Below, one piece after another: positions 23,191-34,646 of a stretch of DNA of 64,000 nt. Under the pieces are notes generated by a model, which was given only the letters and a program-made list of their open reading frames with translations, ran no database searches and was not told where the DNA came from. Location: contig NC_065878.1 in assembly GCF_933775445.1 (NCBI RefSeq), positions 14,767,395 through 14,831,394 on the forward strand. Reading direction: 5' to 3'. Source of the DNA: Argentina anserina (taxonomy: Eukaryota; Streptophyta; Magnoliopsida; Rosales; Rosaceae). Numbering within the stretch: the first letter of the stretch is position 1; every line of letters begins with the position of its first letter. The position numbers were made by a program, and so were the translations under genes.

Positions 23191-25795
23191 GCAAGACACC
23201 CATCTCATTTCATCCATCAAGTAAGCAAGCAATCAAGCAATCAAGCAAGGAGCATACTTGTAAGCTTTATTTATTTGTTCAATATAAGTTCTCTTCGAGA
23301 TATTCTTTTTGCCTTTCAATTGTTATAGTAGGGCGTTTGCGAGATTAAGACTGACTTAGTATAAAAGAGTTGCTAAGACCGCATGAGTTGCATAGCGAAG
23401 AAGTAAGCTCGTGACAGTTGAAACTGATGTCACGTCCCGTTTTCGGGAGTGTCAATCGTGGGCGTTGCTTGTTATAAGAACATCAGGCACAAGTGAGATC
23501 TGTTCTAAGATTAAAAGTGTGGGTGATATATGGCTGCTCCTTCCGAGGGGTTCAGGCAGGCCGACCCAGTTTAATTCGGAGAGCTTGTCGCTAATTGGGG
23601 ACTTAACGTCAAAGAAAGGAGTTGGTCGCCCTACACACAGGTTAGGGTCTGGAGCCGATCCCCTGATGAGTCTAAGACAGGGCGAAACCAATGTATTGCC
23701 CCGTTGGATAAAGCTGGCTCCATGGGGATGGAGCGCCGCATGGACCAAGTGTGGCAGCCGAATGGCTAGGTCCGTGACATACAACTACCTTCAATGAATG
23801 AATGAAAAGAAAGGGTTCGAGGTCGTGTATTAGCAACACAAAGTTTGCCCAATAGTTTTGACCGGGAGAAGTTGTTAGCTCTGGACAAAATTTCATCTGT
23901 TGGTCTTTTATGGTTGGGGTAATGGCCTTAGCGGAGGCATGTGGGGTGGCTGTGCAATCTCTTATGACTGTTGGAGGCGTAGGAGGTAAGGATGGCATAT
24001 ATATTCTACCTCTTTTTATTCATGACACTTGGAAGTGTTTGCAAATTGACGTCTGAATTTGTTTTCATTTACTGCATATTTTGGTACAGTATGTAAATAT
24101 TGTTATTGGTTTCTTTCATTCCAACTCGGCCTTCTGATTAAGTTACACTTAAACTTCCTTTGTTGGTTGGGTTTCTTGGGATTCATTCTTTATTCCGTGA
24201 ATTCTACCAACCCAAATCCAGAACCCGACCTTAATAAGATCTGACATTTTCTGCTCTGCATATATTATGCAGGAGTTGCCACTGCTTTTGCTGCCAGAGA
24301 TGTCCTTGGAAATGTCCTGAATGGTTTATCTATACAATTTACAAAACCTTTTTCACTAGGTGATACAATAAAGCTATGTTGTGCTGCATTCATCCAATCT
24401 GTTTGTTGGTACAATTTGGTTTATCCCATTCATTCTATTTGATTAGCAAAATGTATTATAAGCATGGATTTCTTGTGTTTTTGGTAAGAGAGTGAGCCGT
24501 GAGTGATATACTTTGATTGCAGTACCACAGAGAGATAACAGAAACATTAGGGTTATACTGTATCTCGAATATTTAAAGTAAGGCTCCACAGTTCAAGTTC
24601 TTTATTTGTTGATTGTTCTGCGATGATTCTTATAGATCAATCTAAGTATCGTGCATATTACAGGAAGCCCTTATAAATGATGTTGTACAATGATCTCAAC
24701 CTAAGACTGAATAGATTTACTCTTATTTCATAATGATCAGCCGTTCATGAATTGAAGATCACATAATATGAAATTATTATTTAAGCATTATCATTTTCTT
24801 ATCTATAGTAGGATCTGATAATTGTTGGGCATACAATATCTTTCCTAGCATAATGAGCAAACCGGAAATTTGTCATATATCAAAATCTATTTGCTGGTTA
24901 TCGTACTTATTTTCTTCATTATGTTAAAAGTTTTGCATATTGTGCAGGCTGGATCAATAGAAGGTCAAGTGGTGGATATGGGACTTACAACCACTTCATT
25001 ACTGAATGCCGAGAAGTTCTCGGTGATAGTTCCCAATTCACTATTTTCTAGTCAGGTGAGTACTTTTCCACAATTTTATTTTGTTCCCTCTGGCTTCTGA
25101 TACTCATTGTGTGCATAAGCAACAGTTGCAAATTTGCTTAATATACTCAAAAACCATCAACCATGCTTAAGTCACCCAAGTATGTAGGACCTGGGCATGA
25201 CTTGACTTGTTTGTTTTAGCTTCTTGATACTTTGTACTTTCTAGTGTTTTCCTATTATATATTTACTCATGCTTTCTGTATGCTGTATATTATGTTTTCT
25301 AGATTGTTTTAGCTTTAAGCATCCTTAATAATGTTTTTCTGTGATATGTTTAAGCAATCTTGATACTTTTTTGTAGGTGATTGTAAACAAGTCACGAGCT
25401 CAATGGCGTGGTATGGTCACCAGAATTCCCCTGCAAATTAATGATGAGTTGGATAAGGTTCCCCAGATATCAATTGATATAAAGAACATGTTGAGATCAC
25501 ACCCGAAGGTTTTCCTGGGGAAGGAGGTGCCTTATTGTTTCCTGTCTCGTTTAGAGAGTTCATTTGGAGAATTGACTCTTGGCTGTAACCTCAAGCATAT
25601 GGTAAACCCTGCGTCCCTTTTTTTTGCAGTAATCTTGTTATAGCTATTGCATCAATGTTACTGATCATTTTATAATTCCAGAGCAAGGATGAATTGTACT
25701 CTACAGAAGAAGATATTCTTTTGCGGGCTGTCAAGATAATCAAGGGACATGGTGCCAAGTTAGGCAGCACATACAATGATACCACCACTCCATAG

Positions 25796-26112
25796 TAGCT
25801 TAAGTTAAGAGTTGGAACTCGTGCTTTGGTTTCTCTGAAGATATATTTTCTTGACTGCTAACCGTAGAGAAGAGTTTTTGTGAATGTGGGTGTTGGATAC
25901 TAACCTGTTTGTCATGGTTTTGTTTGTCTTAGCAAATAGCAAGGGAGCTAAATAGGAACATGGATGAAAACTAATGCTAGCTTTTATTGTTTTAGAAACC
26001 TTGTGAAGCTTATTTTTGCCATGTTTGGGAACAGAAAATCTCATGCTCCTAAGTGTGGCCACCAAACATCTATGATTTGGAAAGCAGGTGTAACAAAGAT
26101 TGGTAGATATAT
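25796..26112. other. 3' flank of the MSL1-type pseudogene
   Basis: Non-coding sequence between the pseudogene's stop and the Copia element. The Copia target site TATAT is at 26108-26112. Confidence 0.6.
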
Positions 26113-26241
26113 TGTCGGAGTTAGTGGAAATTAGTAGAATAGTTGGTGGAAATTAGTAGGTAGAATAGTGCTAGAATTAGTCTATATAATGAAGTGTAAT
26201 TTGTAAATGAATCACTAAGCAATAATCTGTTCAATTCAACT
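26113..26241 (+). repeat. 5' LTR of the gag-less Copia element
   Basis: 129 bp from TGTCGGAGTTAGTGG to CAATTCAACT. It has a TATATAA-like promoter motif (CTATATAATG). It differs from the 3' copy at three positions, all transitions. Confidence 0.92.
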
Positions 26242-26443
26242 TGGTATCAGAGCCTTCGAGCTCTGTTTTTTCTGAGATTTTTTCCTATTTTTTTCCGGCC
26301 GGGTTCTGCCTTCGACTCACCCGCTGCCTCACCGTTTTTCCGGCTTCCTTCCCTGTGCCCTCCGATGCTCTTCCCGTTCGGCTCCCTCACGAGTCACCCA
26401 GCTTCTCCGACATCGGGCAAACCCGACGATCTCCGGTGATCTT

Positions 26444-29400
26444 ATGTACCCGATGACCTCCGGTTCGCACTCGACCCGAAGTAGTCTCTCCGCTCCTCGC
26501 CGCTGCTCGCCGGACGTCCTCAGTCGCCGCTCCTCGCCGAAGCGTTTCCTAGATCGGTCTCTCTGCACCGACCCGGTTACAGCTCGCCCCGCCCCGGCCC
26601 AAACTGCAACCCAACACAACCTAGCCCAGACTGCGTGTAACCCGACCCGTCCACACGACCCGACCCGTCCACTCGACCCGGTCCACACGACCCGACCCGG
26701 TCCGGTAAGAACCAGTCGTCTTTTTCCTTGTCTGTGCATCCTCACCGTCAGTGCAAGTGCACCAAAGACATATTCTTTTTTAATTGGTATGGCTTTCAAT
26801 ATTTCTCACTCTGGTAGTTCTGATACATGGATTATTGATTCTGGTGCATCTGATCATATGACTTATGACAAATCTTATTTTACCATATTATCCCCTCCAC
26901 CCGTACCCTATGTTACTAATGCTAATGGTGAGCCATTCCCCGTGGTAGGGACAGGGTCTGTTCGTATTACTCTTACCATAGAACTTCACAATGTACTCTA
27001 TGTACCTGCTCTATCTCATCATTTGATATCTGTTCCCCAACTAAACGCTGACGCTCAGTGCTCTGTGACCTTTTTTCCTATGTATGTGATATTTCATGAT
27101 CTTCTCACCGGACGAGTAATTGGTCGGGGGTATTTGCGGGGCCGGTTGTTTTATATGGATCTGACGTACGCAGGGGAAAAACCAGGGGGACAGTCTCGGA
27201 CCGCGTTACTCTCTACTTCTGACAAGCTAAGTGAAATTTGGTTATGGCATCGTCGCTTAGGGCATCCATCCTTTAGTGTTATGAAAAAATCCATGCCCAC
27301 TTTGTTTATTAATGTGGATGAGTCTTGTTTATGTTGTGAGACATGTGTTTTGGGCAAGAGTCATCGATCAACTTATTCCCCTAGTATTTCAACTAAAAGT
27401 TTTCTTCCTTTTGAATTAATTCATTCTGATGTTTGGGGACCCTCTAAAGAATCTACTGTCTCAGGCATGCGTTATTTTGTGTCATTCATTGATGAGTGCA
27501 CACGTCTTTCATGGATTATTCTTCTTAAAAATAAAGATGAAGTTTTTCCAGCTTTTCGTACCTTCCATGCCTCTGTCCAAACCCAATATAATGCCACCAT
27601 TCGAGTTCTTCGTTCTGATAATGGGGGGGGGGGGAATATGTGAATCATGTCTTTCAGGAGTTCTTTAAGACACACAGAATTGTTCATCAAACAACGTGTC
27701 TTTACACACCTGAGCAAAATGGGATTTCTGAAAGAAAAAATCGTCATTTACTTGATATGGCTCGATGTATTCTTTTTAGTGCCCACATGCCTAAATACCT
27801 TTGGGGTGATGCTGTCATTACTTTCGCCCACCTCATTAATCGTCTTCCATCTCGTGTTCTTCAAGGGAAAGTTCCCTATGAGGTGCTTGCATCTCATGTC
27901 TCATTACCTTTTTTTCATAATCTTCCTGCCCGTGTTTTCGGTTGTGTCGCTTTTGTTCATCTTCCACAACATCAGCGTTCTAAGTTGGATGCCCGGGCAG
28001 TTAAATGTGTGTTTGTTGGGTACGGAGGCCATCAGAAAGGGTACCGGTGCTATCATCCTCCTACTCGGAAGTACTATGTCACTATGGATGTTACCTTTTT
28101 TGAGGACATGAGTTACTTTTCCTCTTCTGATACTGCTCTTCAGGGGGAGAATTCCTATTTTGAAGAGTTGTATCATGGAGAGGGGGAGACAAATGAGCCA
28201 GTCGATATGGTAACAAGTTCCGTTGAGATTACCAATGTGTCAACCACACAGGCACCACCGGAGGTCGTCACTCAAGAGATTCAGGCACCAGAAGCTGACA
28301 ACACAACTGCCCCTCATGTATCTCATACTACTGTTTATACCTCTGATCAAAGCTCTCCTGGTACAGAAGATCACTCATCTGAGGTTAGTCATTCTATTGA
28401 GGCTAATAGTAGACAATATATTTTGCCAAATAGGTCTACTCGAGGTCAACCCATAAAAAAATATGAACCTACCCTTCAGACTAAAGCCAAGTATCCGGTG
28501 GCCAATTTTATATCTACCAAAAGATTATCTAAGTCATATGAGTCATTCGTGAATCAAATATCTACTGTATCGGTACCTAACAAAGTGCAGGATGCATTGG
28601 GAGATCCAAAATGGAGGAAAGCAATGGAGGAAGAGATGTAAGCATTATAAAAGAACAATACTTGGGAGCTTGTACCTCCACCATATGGCAAGAAGACTGT
28701 ATGATGTCGATGGGTGTTTACAGTGAAGCACAATCCAGATGGGTCAGTAAGCCGGTATAAAGCACGCCTAGTAGCAAAAGGGTTCACCCAGACATATGGC
28801 ATAGACTATGATGAGACATTTGCACCTGTTGCAAAGATAAACACTATCCGGGTATTGCTCTCTATCGCTGCTAACTTGAACTGGCCACTTAGGCAGTTTG
28901 ATGTTAAGAATGCATTCCTTCATGGAGAACTAACAGAGGAAGTATACATGGATCTTCCGCCTGGATATGTGGCCACTTCTCCAAGTAACTCCGTATGCAG
29001 ATTAAGAAAGTCTTTGTATGGTCTTAAACAGTCACCTCGTGCTTGGTTTGGAAAATTCTCACAATTCATGAGGAAAATTGGCTACATGCAGAGTAATTCA
29101 GACCACACATTGTTTCTCAAACACCAACAAGAGAAGGTAACAGCTCTAATCATATATGTTGACGATGTGGTAGTTACTGGTAATGATACTATTGAGGTGG
29201 ACAGATTACAAAAACAACTTGCCACAGAGTTTGAAATGAAGGACCTAGGTACACTCAAGTACTTCTTAGGAATTGAGGTAGCCCGGGGAAGTGATGGTAT
29301 CTATCTGTGTCAGAGGAAGTACATCCTTGATCTACTAACGGAGACATGTATGTTAGATTGCACTCCAATTGATACTCCTATTGAGCAAAACCATCGGTTA

Positions 29401-30114
29401 TCAGAGTACCCAGATCAACTGCCCACTGACAAAACTCGTTATCAGAGACTAGTTGGACGCCTGATTTATTTGTCACATACCAGACCAGATGTTGCGTATG
29501 CAATAAGTATAGTGAGTCAGTTTATGCATAATCTGAGTGTGGATCACATGGATGCTGTTGTGAGGATTTTGAGGTACTTGAAGTCAGCTCCAGGGAGATG
29601 AGTAATGTTTTCTAATCACAACAATATCCTCGAGATTTGTGGCTTCACAGATGCAGACTGGGCTGGAAATATTACAGATCGAAGATCCACATCAGGGTAC
29701 TTTACCTTTGTTGGAGGTAATCTTGTTACATGGAAGAGTAAGAAACAAAATGTGGTAGCACGATTTAGTGTTGAAGCAGAATACAGAGGTATGACTCAGG
29801 GAGTGTGCGAATTGTTATGGCTTAGAAGTTTGCTACAAGATTTGGGTATTAAGCCTGAATGTGCTATGCAGATGTACTGTGACAACAAGGCAGCCATTGA
29901 TATCTCCCATAATCCGGTGCAACATGATCGTACAAAACATGTAGAGGTTGATCGTCATTTTATAAAGGAGAAGCTAGACGCGAAGATCATCAGTTTTCCT
30001 TTTGTTTCTACAGAAGAGCAACTTGCCGATATGCTCACAAAAGGAGTGTCTAAAAAGGCCTTTTATGATTCACTTAGCAAGTTGGGCATGGTTGATATGT
30101 ATGCACCAACTTGA
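26444..30114 (+). pseudogene. Copia pol remnant (protease, integrase, RT, RNase H)
   Basis: Domains follow Copia order. Protease is at ~26820 (WIIDSGASDHMT). The GAG-pre-integrase block is at ~27240 (LWHRRLGHPS), then integrase (ELIHSDVWGP, VSFIDECTRLSW, VLRSDNGG, YTPEQNGISERKN, VFGCVAFVHLP). RT starts at ~28714 (ARLVAKGFTQ, FDVKNAFLHGEL, YGLKQSPRAW, YVDDVVVTG). RNase H is from 29605 (GFTDADWAG, DRRSTSGY, KHVEVDRHFIKEK). Breaks: a frame change at a run of 12 G (27623-27634) inside the integrase, and in-frame stops at 28639-28641 (TAA), 28702-28704 (TGA) and 29599-29601 (TGA). After the G run all pieces share one frame, so these three are simple nonsense changes. Confidence 0.9.
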
Positions 30115-30121
30115 GGGAGAG

Positions 30122-30250
30122 TGTCGGAGTTAGTGGAAATTAGTGGAATAGTTGGTGGAAATTAGTAGGTAGAATAGTGCTAGAATTAGCCTATATAATG
30201 AAGTGTAATCTGTAAATGAATCACTAAGCAATAATCTGTTCAATTCAACT
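30122..30250 (+). repeat. 3' LTR of the gag-less Copia element
   Basis: 129 bp, 126 identical to the 5' LTR. It is followed by the target duplication TATAT. Confidence 0.92.
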
Positions 30251-30255
30251 TATAT

Positions 30256-31617
30256 ATCACAGTTCGAAGGTGGGTCCGGGAAAGGACGTCTCTTCCAATT
30301 CCCCATCTGGTTTGGAAAAATCTCATTTTGGAGGATGCATCATAATTACGCACAGGATCCCTGCTCTTGTTACTTGAGACTCTTGTTATAGCTCCCGAGT
30401 CCACAGAATACTCGGAATAGGTTAGTGAATGTGAGGTTTTGCATATTAGAATTAGCCTAGATTGTCATGTACTCATGTTCTTCTACTTCCCGTCTGAGCA
30501 GCTAGCTTAGGATCGTCTGTTGGTGATGAAAAATTCCCCAAGGGCATTTAACTCACCAAAATATATATTTGTGGGCGGGAACTGTTAGCAGACTGTCGTT
30601 CGTTTTTTCTTTTCCTTTGACTCGGGTGATTGACCTTTAGCAAGAGAGGGATACGAAAACCCTTAAATGTCAAAGTCAAAACGTTTCTAATCTGAATAGC
30701 TTTCTAATAATCAGAATCAGATGTCTTTAACTCTTGCCCAATTCCCTCTTTATATAGTGGAATTTCTCATTCTCCATTAAATTACATTTACGATCGTCAT
30801 GACATCATTCATGTGTACTTATATATGTTCTCCACCATTGCTCATTTATTCTAACGGTTATTCATTATATTAATATCTCCTTAATGTGTCAGTTTCATAC
30901 CGATTATTCATTAGTCATTACAATCACCATAGTTTTGGCCATCATTAAAGTCACATTGAACTGTCTCTTTCATTACCATTACCACCCGGCCGTATTAATT
31001 TCCTCTATTTAACACATCTTTTCTTTTTGCATTTTCTCCATGTGACTTTTGGGTAAAAATATTTTCTCTTTCCCACATCGTCGGTAGAAAGTAATGCAGT
31101 AATCTATTTTGGCAAAGATACCGACACAGTGATTAAGGCTGCCCGTTTTTGTTAGTCCAAAATTGTGTGGAATTATTCTGTCCACGATATTTTCATTTTG
31201 TTTCCATACACGTAACTTTTTTTTGAACTGGGACCAGACACATAACTTAGCAGTCGTAGTCGTGGAAGTCAATTTATACTACTAAATCAAGTGCATTCAT
31301 TATCATAAATATACCAACTGAAGAGACATGTGAATGACTTTCATAAGATGACTGGTGACAAGTTTATTTCGTATTCTTCTGATTTAAGCTAACAAAATCC
31401 CAAGCCTTGAAACAGTTAGAGCAAAATTCAAATCGGGCAGAAATACCAAGCGAAACAAAAGTTCAATTAAGCACTTGCAGATGTAGATCTTCTGGTACCA
31501 ATATGTACGTGCCGACAATTAATTGCAGAGGTTTGTTACTTTACCACATCTTTATCACTCAATTATATATAGTTCAAGCTATCAACCTGACCAACTCTCC
31601 AGTTTCAGGAACTAGAA
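30256..31617. other. Intergenic, no gene recognised
   Basis: AT-rich DNA between the Copia element and the glycosyltransferase relic. I see no exon or element ends. Confidence 0.5.
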
Positions 31618-32988
31618 ATGGCAAAAGAGCTTCATGTTGTGATTCTTCCATGGTCTGCCTCTGGCCATATCATTCCTTTAATTGAACTCTCGAAAGCCTT
31701 AGCAAAAGCCAAGATTCATGTCTCCTTCATATCTACTCCAAAAATCATTCAAAGGCTCCCCAAAATCCCACCAGAGCTACAATCTCTCATAACATTCGTG
31801 TCTTTCCCTCTGCAAACTTTGGGCGCTGATCGCCACTTTCCGGAAGGCGCCGAGGCCACGGTGGACATACCTTTCGAGAAAATGGACGACTTGAAGATTG
31901 CTTTTGATCTTCTACAACAACCCTTTAAGCAGTTCATAGCTGATCATCTGCCGGACTGGATCATCGTCGACTTTGCTGCTCACTGGGCGGTTGACGTGTC
32001 CAAAGGGTATGGTGTTCCTCTTGTCTACTTCTCTCCTTTCTCTGCTGCCAAGTATGTCTTCTGTGGTTCACCCGAACAACTCATGTTCCGCCGTCATCGG
32101 AAGTCTTCACTTCACCACCAAAATGGGTTCCCTTTCCGTCTATGGTAGCACTAAAGAAGTTTGAGGCCGTTCAATGGCATGCTGGCGTTTTTACTGTGAA
32201 TCGTTCAGGAATAAGTGATGCTGCAAGGCTTGCCAAGACTGTGTCAGGAAGTGAAGTACTAGCTGTTCGTAGTTGCAATGAAATTGAAGGAGAGTACTTG
32301 GAGTTGTGCGGGAAGCTCACCGGAATACCTGTGATTCCCACAGGTTTGCTACCTCCAAAGAAGTCCAAAAAGGAGATCGGGAATGATATGATCTTTAAGT
32401 GGCTTGATAAGCAGAAGGCCAGGTCAGTTGTGTTTGTAGGGTTTGGAAGTGAGTGTAAGCTGAGCAAAGAACAAGTGTATGAGATAGCTCATGGTCTGGA
32501 GCTTTCAGAGTTGCCGTTTCTCTGGGCACTCAGAAAACCAAATTGGGCCAGCACTGATGCTGAGGCTCTTCCTCTAGGTTTTGTAGACAGAACATCAAAG
32601 ATAGGCCTTGTTTGCTTGGGATGGGTGGACCAAATCGAAATTCTGGGGCATCCATCAGTTGGGGGCTCTCTGTTTCATGCTGGCTGGGGTTCTGTGATTG
32701 AAACTCTGCAATTTGGGCATTGCCTTGTTGTGTTACCCTCTGAATGCAAGGCTTCTAGTGGAGAAGGGTCTGGCTGCTGAAGTGGAACGCAAAGAAGACG
32801 GGTCATTTACTGGAGATGACATAGCAAAATCACTGAGGCTGGCAATGGTGGAAGAGGAAGGAGAGCAGCTGAGGATCAATGCAAGGAAAGCTGCAGCTGT
32901 GTTTGGAGATGAGAAGCTGCAGGAAGACCACTACCTTGGTGCATTTGTTGATTATCTCAAGACTAATGGTAGAGAAAGGTCTTCCTAA
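31618..32988 (+). pseudogene. UDP-glycosyltransferase (UGT91-like), frameshifted
   Basis: Family-1 UGTs move sugar from UDP-sugars to small plant metabolites in the cytosol. The frame opens at ATG 31618 with ELHVVILPWSASGHIIPLIE (catalytic His17 present) and carries DHLPDWIIVDFAAHWA. Near 32090 it shifts into a second frame with PPKWVPFPS, LAVRSCNEIEGEYLELCGKL and VVFVGFGSECKLS. The donor-binding PSPG region then reads LGWVDQIEILGHPSVGGSLF followed by HAGWGSVIETL, close to UGT91 members that have HSGW here. After LVVLP, about 20 bases are missing, including the DQ that holds the sugar. This returns the reading to the first frame at LNARLLVEKGLAAEVE, ending at 32988. Single exon, as is common for UGTs. 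Two shifts and a lost donor site mean it is almost certainly non-functional. Confidence 0.88.
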
Positions 32989-34046
32989 ACAATATGTCAA
33001 AGTAGCAAGGTAAGAAGTGCATTGTTATCCAAATCGCAATTCGTGCATTATCAAACTGTGAACGCTACAGGGTGGTAATTATCGTGGTGATCAGTGCAAG
33101 AATATTATGTAGCTGGTCACCTTAATTTGTAATAAAGCAGAATTATAATTTTGGTCCCGGTATCTTTTATTTTCGCATGATATTTTTTTTGCTTTGTTCA
33201 AAAGTGTCCCAGCGAATTTTGCATGACATGAGTGGCGACAGGAGCAGATCCGGCCCATGCGGAAATTTTGGGATTAAAATATTTACTACATATCAGCTAA
33301 CGCAAAAAAGAAGAAGAGAAAAGGCAGATTGGATTAGTTCTCCGTCACCCATCATTCCGTTCGTTCGTCACTTCGTCCTTCGTCTCTCTCTCATCGTGCG
33401 AAAGCCACTGCCCAACCACCCACTGCTCCTTCGGTCTCTAGTCCTCCGCGCCCTCCGCCACACTCCTCCCACCCTCACCTCCGGGCTCCATTGATTTCAC
33501 CACACAAAGGTTCTCTCACTTTTATGATTTCAAATTTTCAATTTGATTGATTGATGTAATGTATGTTAAATGGATTGTGCTACTTTGAATTCAATTATCT
33601 CATTTACTATTTAAAGTCTTGCGTTTTGCATTAATTGACATCCTTATTAGTTATTACTTGGCATCTGACTGAAAGCTCAAGTAGAACCAATGACTACTCC
33701 TTGGATCTCTTTGTTGTTGATGATTGGCATATGCTTTGAGTAATATAATGAAGACAAGTATCTTCTCGGATTACATATTATTGAGGAGATATATCTACCT
33801 GTATTATGAGATTGTTAGTCGCGATCGTTACTGAAATTCCTTGAGTAATTCCAGAAATGACTTTCATCTGTACGATTAGTCTATGATATGCTGTTCTGTA
33901 TTGAATCCATGTGTACTTGAGTGTGTTGTTCAGAAGTGAGGGATTGGGGGAGAGAAAAGAATCAGCGAACTGAAGTGATCTCCTCTGTGCTCCCAGCTTG
34001 ATTTCTTGTTATTTGTTTTTATTACACATTGCTATTTTTGGTATAC
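32989..34046. other. Intergenic with a leader-like C-rich patch
   Basis: At 33330-33510 a CT/C-rich stretch ends in a possible splice donor (CACAAAG/GTTCTC) and resembles a 5' leader exon, but no coding exon follows. A GGAGCAGATCCGGCCC motif at 33241 may be a transposon end. I cannot assign either. Confidence 0.35.
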
Positions 34047-34054
34047 TTATTTGT

Positions 34055-34646
34055 CAATGTTCTAAAACTCGGTCAATTCGACCGAGTACTCACGTACTCG
34101 GTACTCGGCTGGTTACTGAGGCGATTTTGACCTACTCAGTGCCTCTACTCGGCGGGAAGAAAATCGGCCGAGTATTCGGTACAACTCGGCCAACTCGGTC
34201 AGAATAAAAAAAAAAACAAACGACGTCGTTTGCCTTCAACCCTGATTCATTTACTCGATGAGGATGATTTTATATCCGATGATGAAGAGGAAATAGATGA
34301 CTTGAGTTCTGATTTTGAGTCGGATTCGGAGGAAATACAAGATGGATATGGAGAAGAAGAATTTGAGGCATAGTTACATATGTTTGGGATTGTTTGCAAA
34401 AATTGAATTTGGTTTGCTTATATTACTTATGTTATTGTAATGGACTAATGGTTTTTTTATTTTTTAGACATTATTATCTCTTAAATATTGTAATATTTTA
34501 TGGACTATTTTTATTATTTTGGACATTATATATTAGATTATATGTTTTAGAAATAAAAAAATGTAGAAATTAGAATCCGAGTACTTCTCTACTCGCTAGT
34601 CACCAACCGGCCGACCGACTAACGAGTAGCGAGTTTTAGAACCTTG
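34055..34646 (+). mobile_element. hAT deletion derivative with 8-bp target duplication
   Basis: The ends CAATGTTCTAAAACTCG and, reversed, CAAGGTTCTAAAACTCG match at 16 of 17 bases. The perfect 8-bp duplication TTATTTGT lies at 34047-34054 and 34647-34654, the hAT hallmark. Subterminal ACTCGG/CGAGT motifs are repeated at both ends. Around 34250-34375 the plus strand encodes an acidic tail (DDFISDDEEEIDDLSSDFES, then more Glu, stop) like the C-terminal tail of hAT transposases. The element therefore seems to be an internal deletion product of an autonomous parent. Confidence 0.88.

Larger units (their letters stand above)
22879..23779 (+). mobile_element. Solo LTR in the MSL1-type pseudogene
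   Basis: The segment begins TGTCACATCCCG and ends GGTCCGTGACA, an inverted pair with TG...CA ends. It is flanked by TACA on both sides (22875-22878 and 23780-23783). The promoter layout is on the plus strand: a TATA box at 23183-23190, heat-shock-like elements just upstream and a repetitive AAGCAAGCAATCAAGC leader after it. No gag or pol sequence lies on either side, so this is a solo LTR. The 4-bp duplication is shorter than the usual 5 bp, so the exact ends are uncertain. Confidence 0.65.
22175..25795 (+). pseudogene. MSL1-type mechanosensitive ion channel, disrupted
   Basis: Exon pieces match plant MscS-like channel MSL1 of the mitochondrial inner membrane: 22175-22434 (VIAPVGYTLAGTVFAWLVMP, KSFWGALEDPVRYLVTFMAF), 22518-22632 (YLAPAWRGAG, SFVWFLYRWKTN), ~23830-23985 (LALDKISSVGL, ALAEACGVAVQSLMTVGG), 24273-24373 (ATAFAARDVLGNVLNGLS), 24948-25055 (MGLTTTSLLNAEKFSVIVPN), 25377-25601 (VNKSRAQWRGM, GCNLKHM) and 25682-25795. 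Breaks: about 1.2 kb of foreign DNA splits the exon after RWKTN. A one-base loss near 23925 shifts the frame before the ALAEACG block. The donor after 24373 reads AAG/CTATG instead of GTATG. The transit peptide and first membrane helices are missing. The MscS pore and upper beta domain remain recognisable, so the copy decayed recently or from a conserved parent. Confidence 0.85.
26113..30250 (+). mobile_element. Copia retrotransposon, gag-less and inactivated
   Basis: Short LTRs (129 bp) at both ends differ by three transitions. The 5-bp target duplication TATAT is present on both sides (26108-26112, 30251-30255). The primer-binding site TGGTATCAGAGC (26242-26253, initiator tRNA-Met) follows the 5' LTR directly. 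A purine tract (TTGAGGGAGAG) precedes the 3' LTR. Only about 550 bp of C-rich sequence separates the primer site from the protease, so gag, including the zinc knuckle, is missing. The remaining pol is broken (see the pol entry). The element lies just downstream of the MSL1-type relic. Confidence 0.92.

Noticed and set aside
23411..23797. Overlapping open frames on both strands
   Set aside because: They fall in the solo LTR leader/U5 region and its flank; no known protein.
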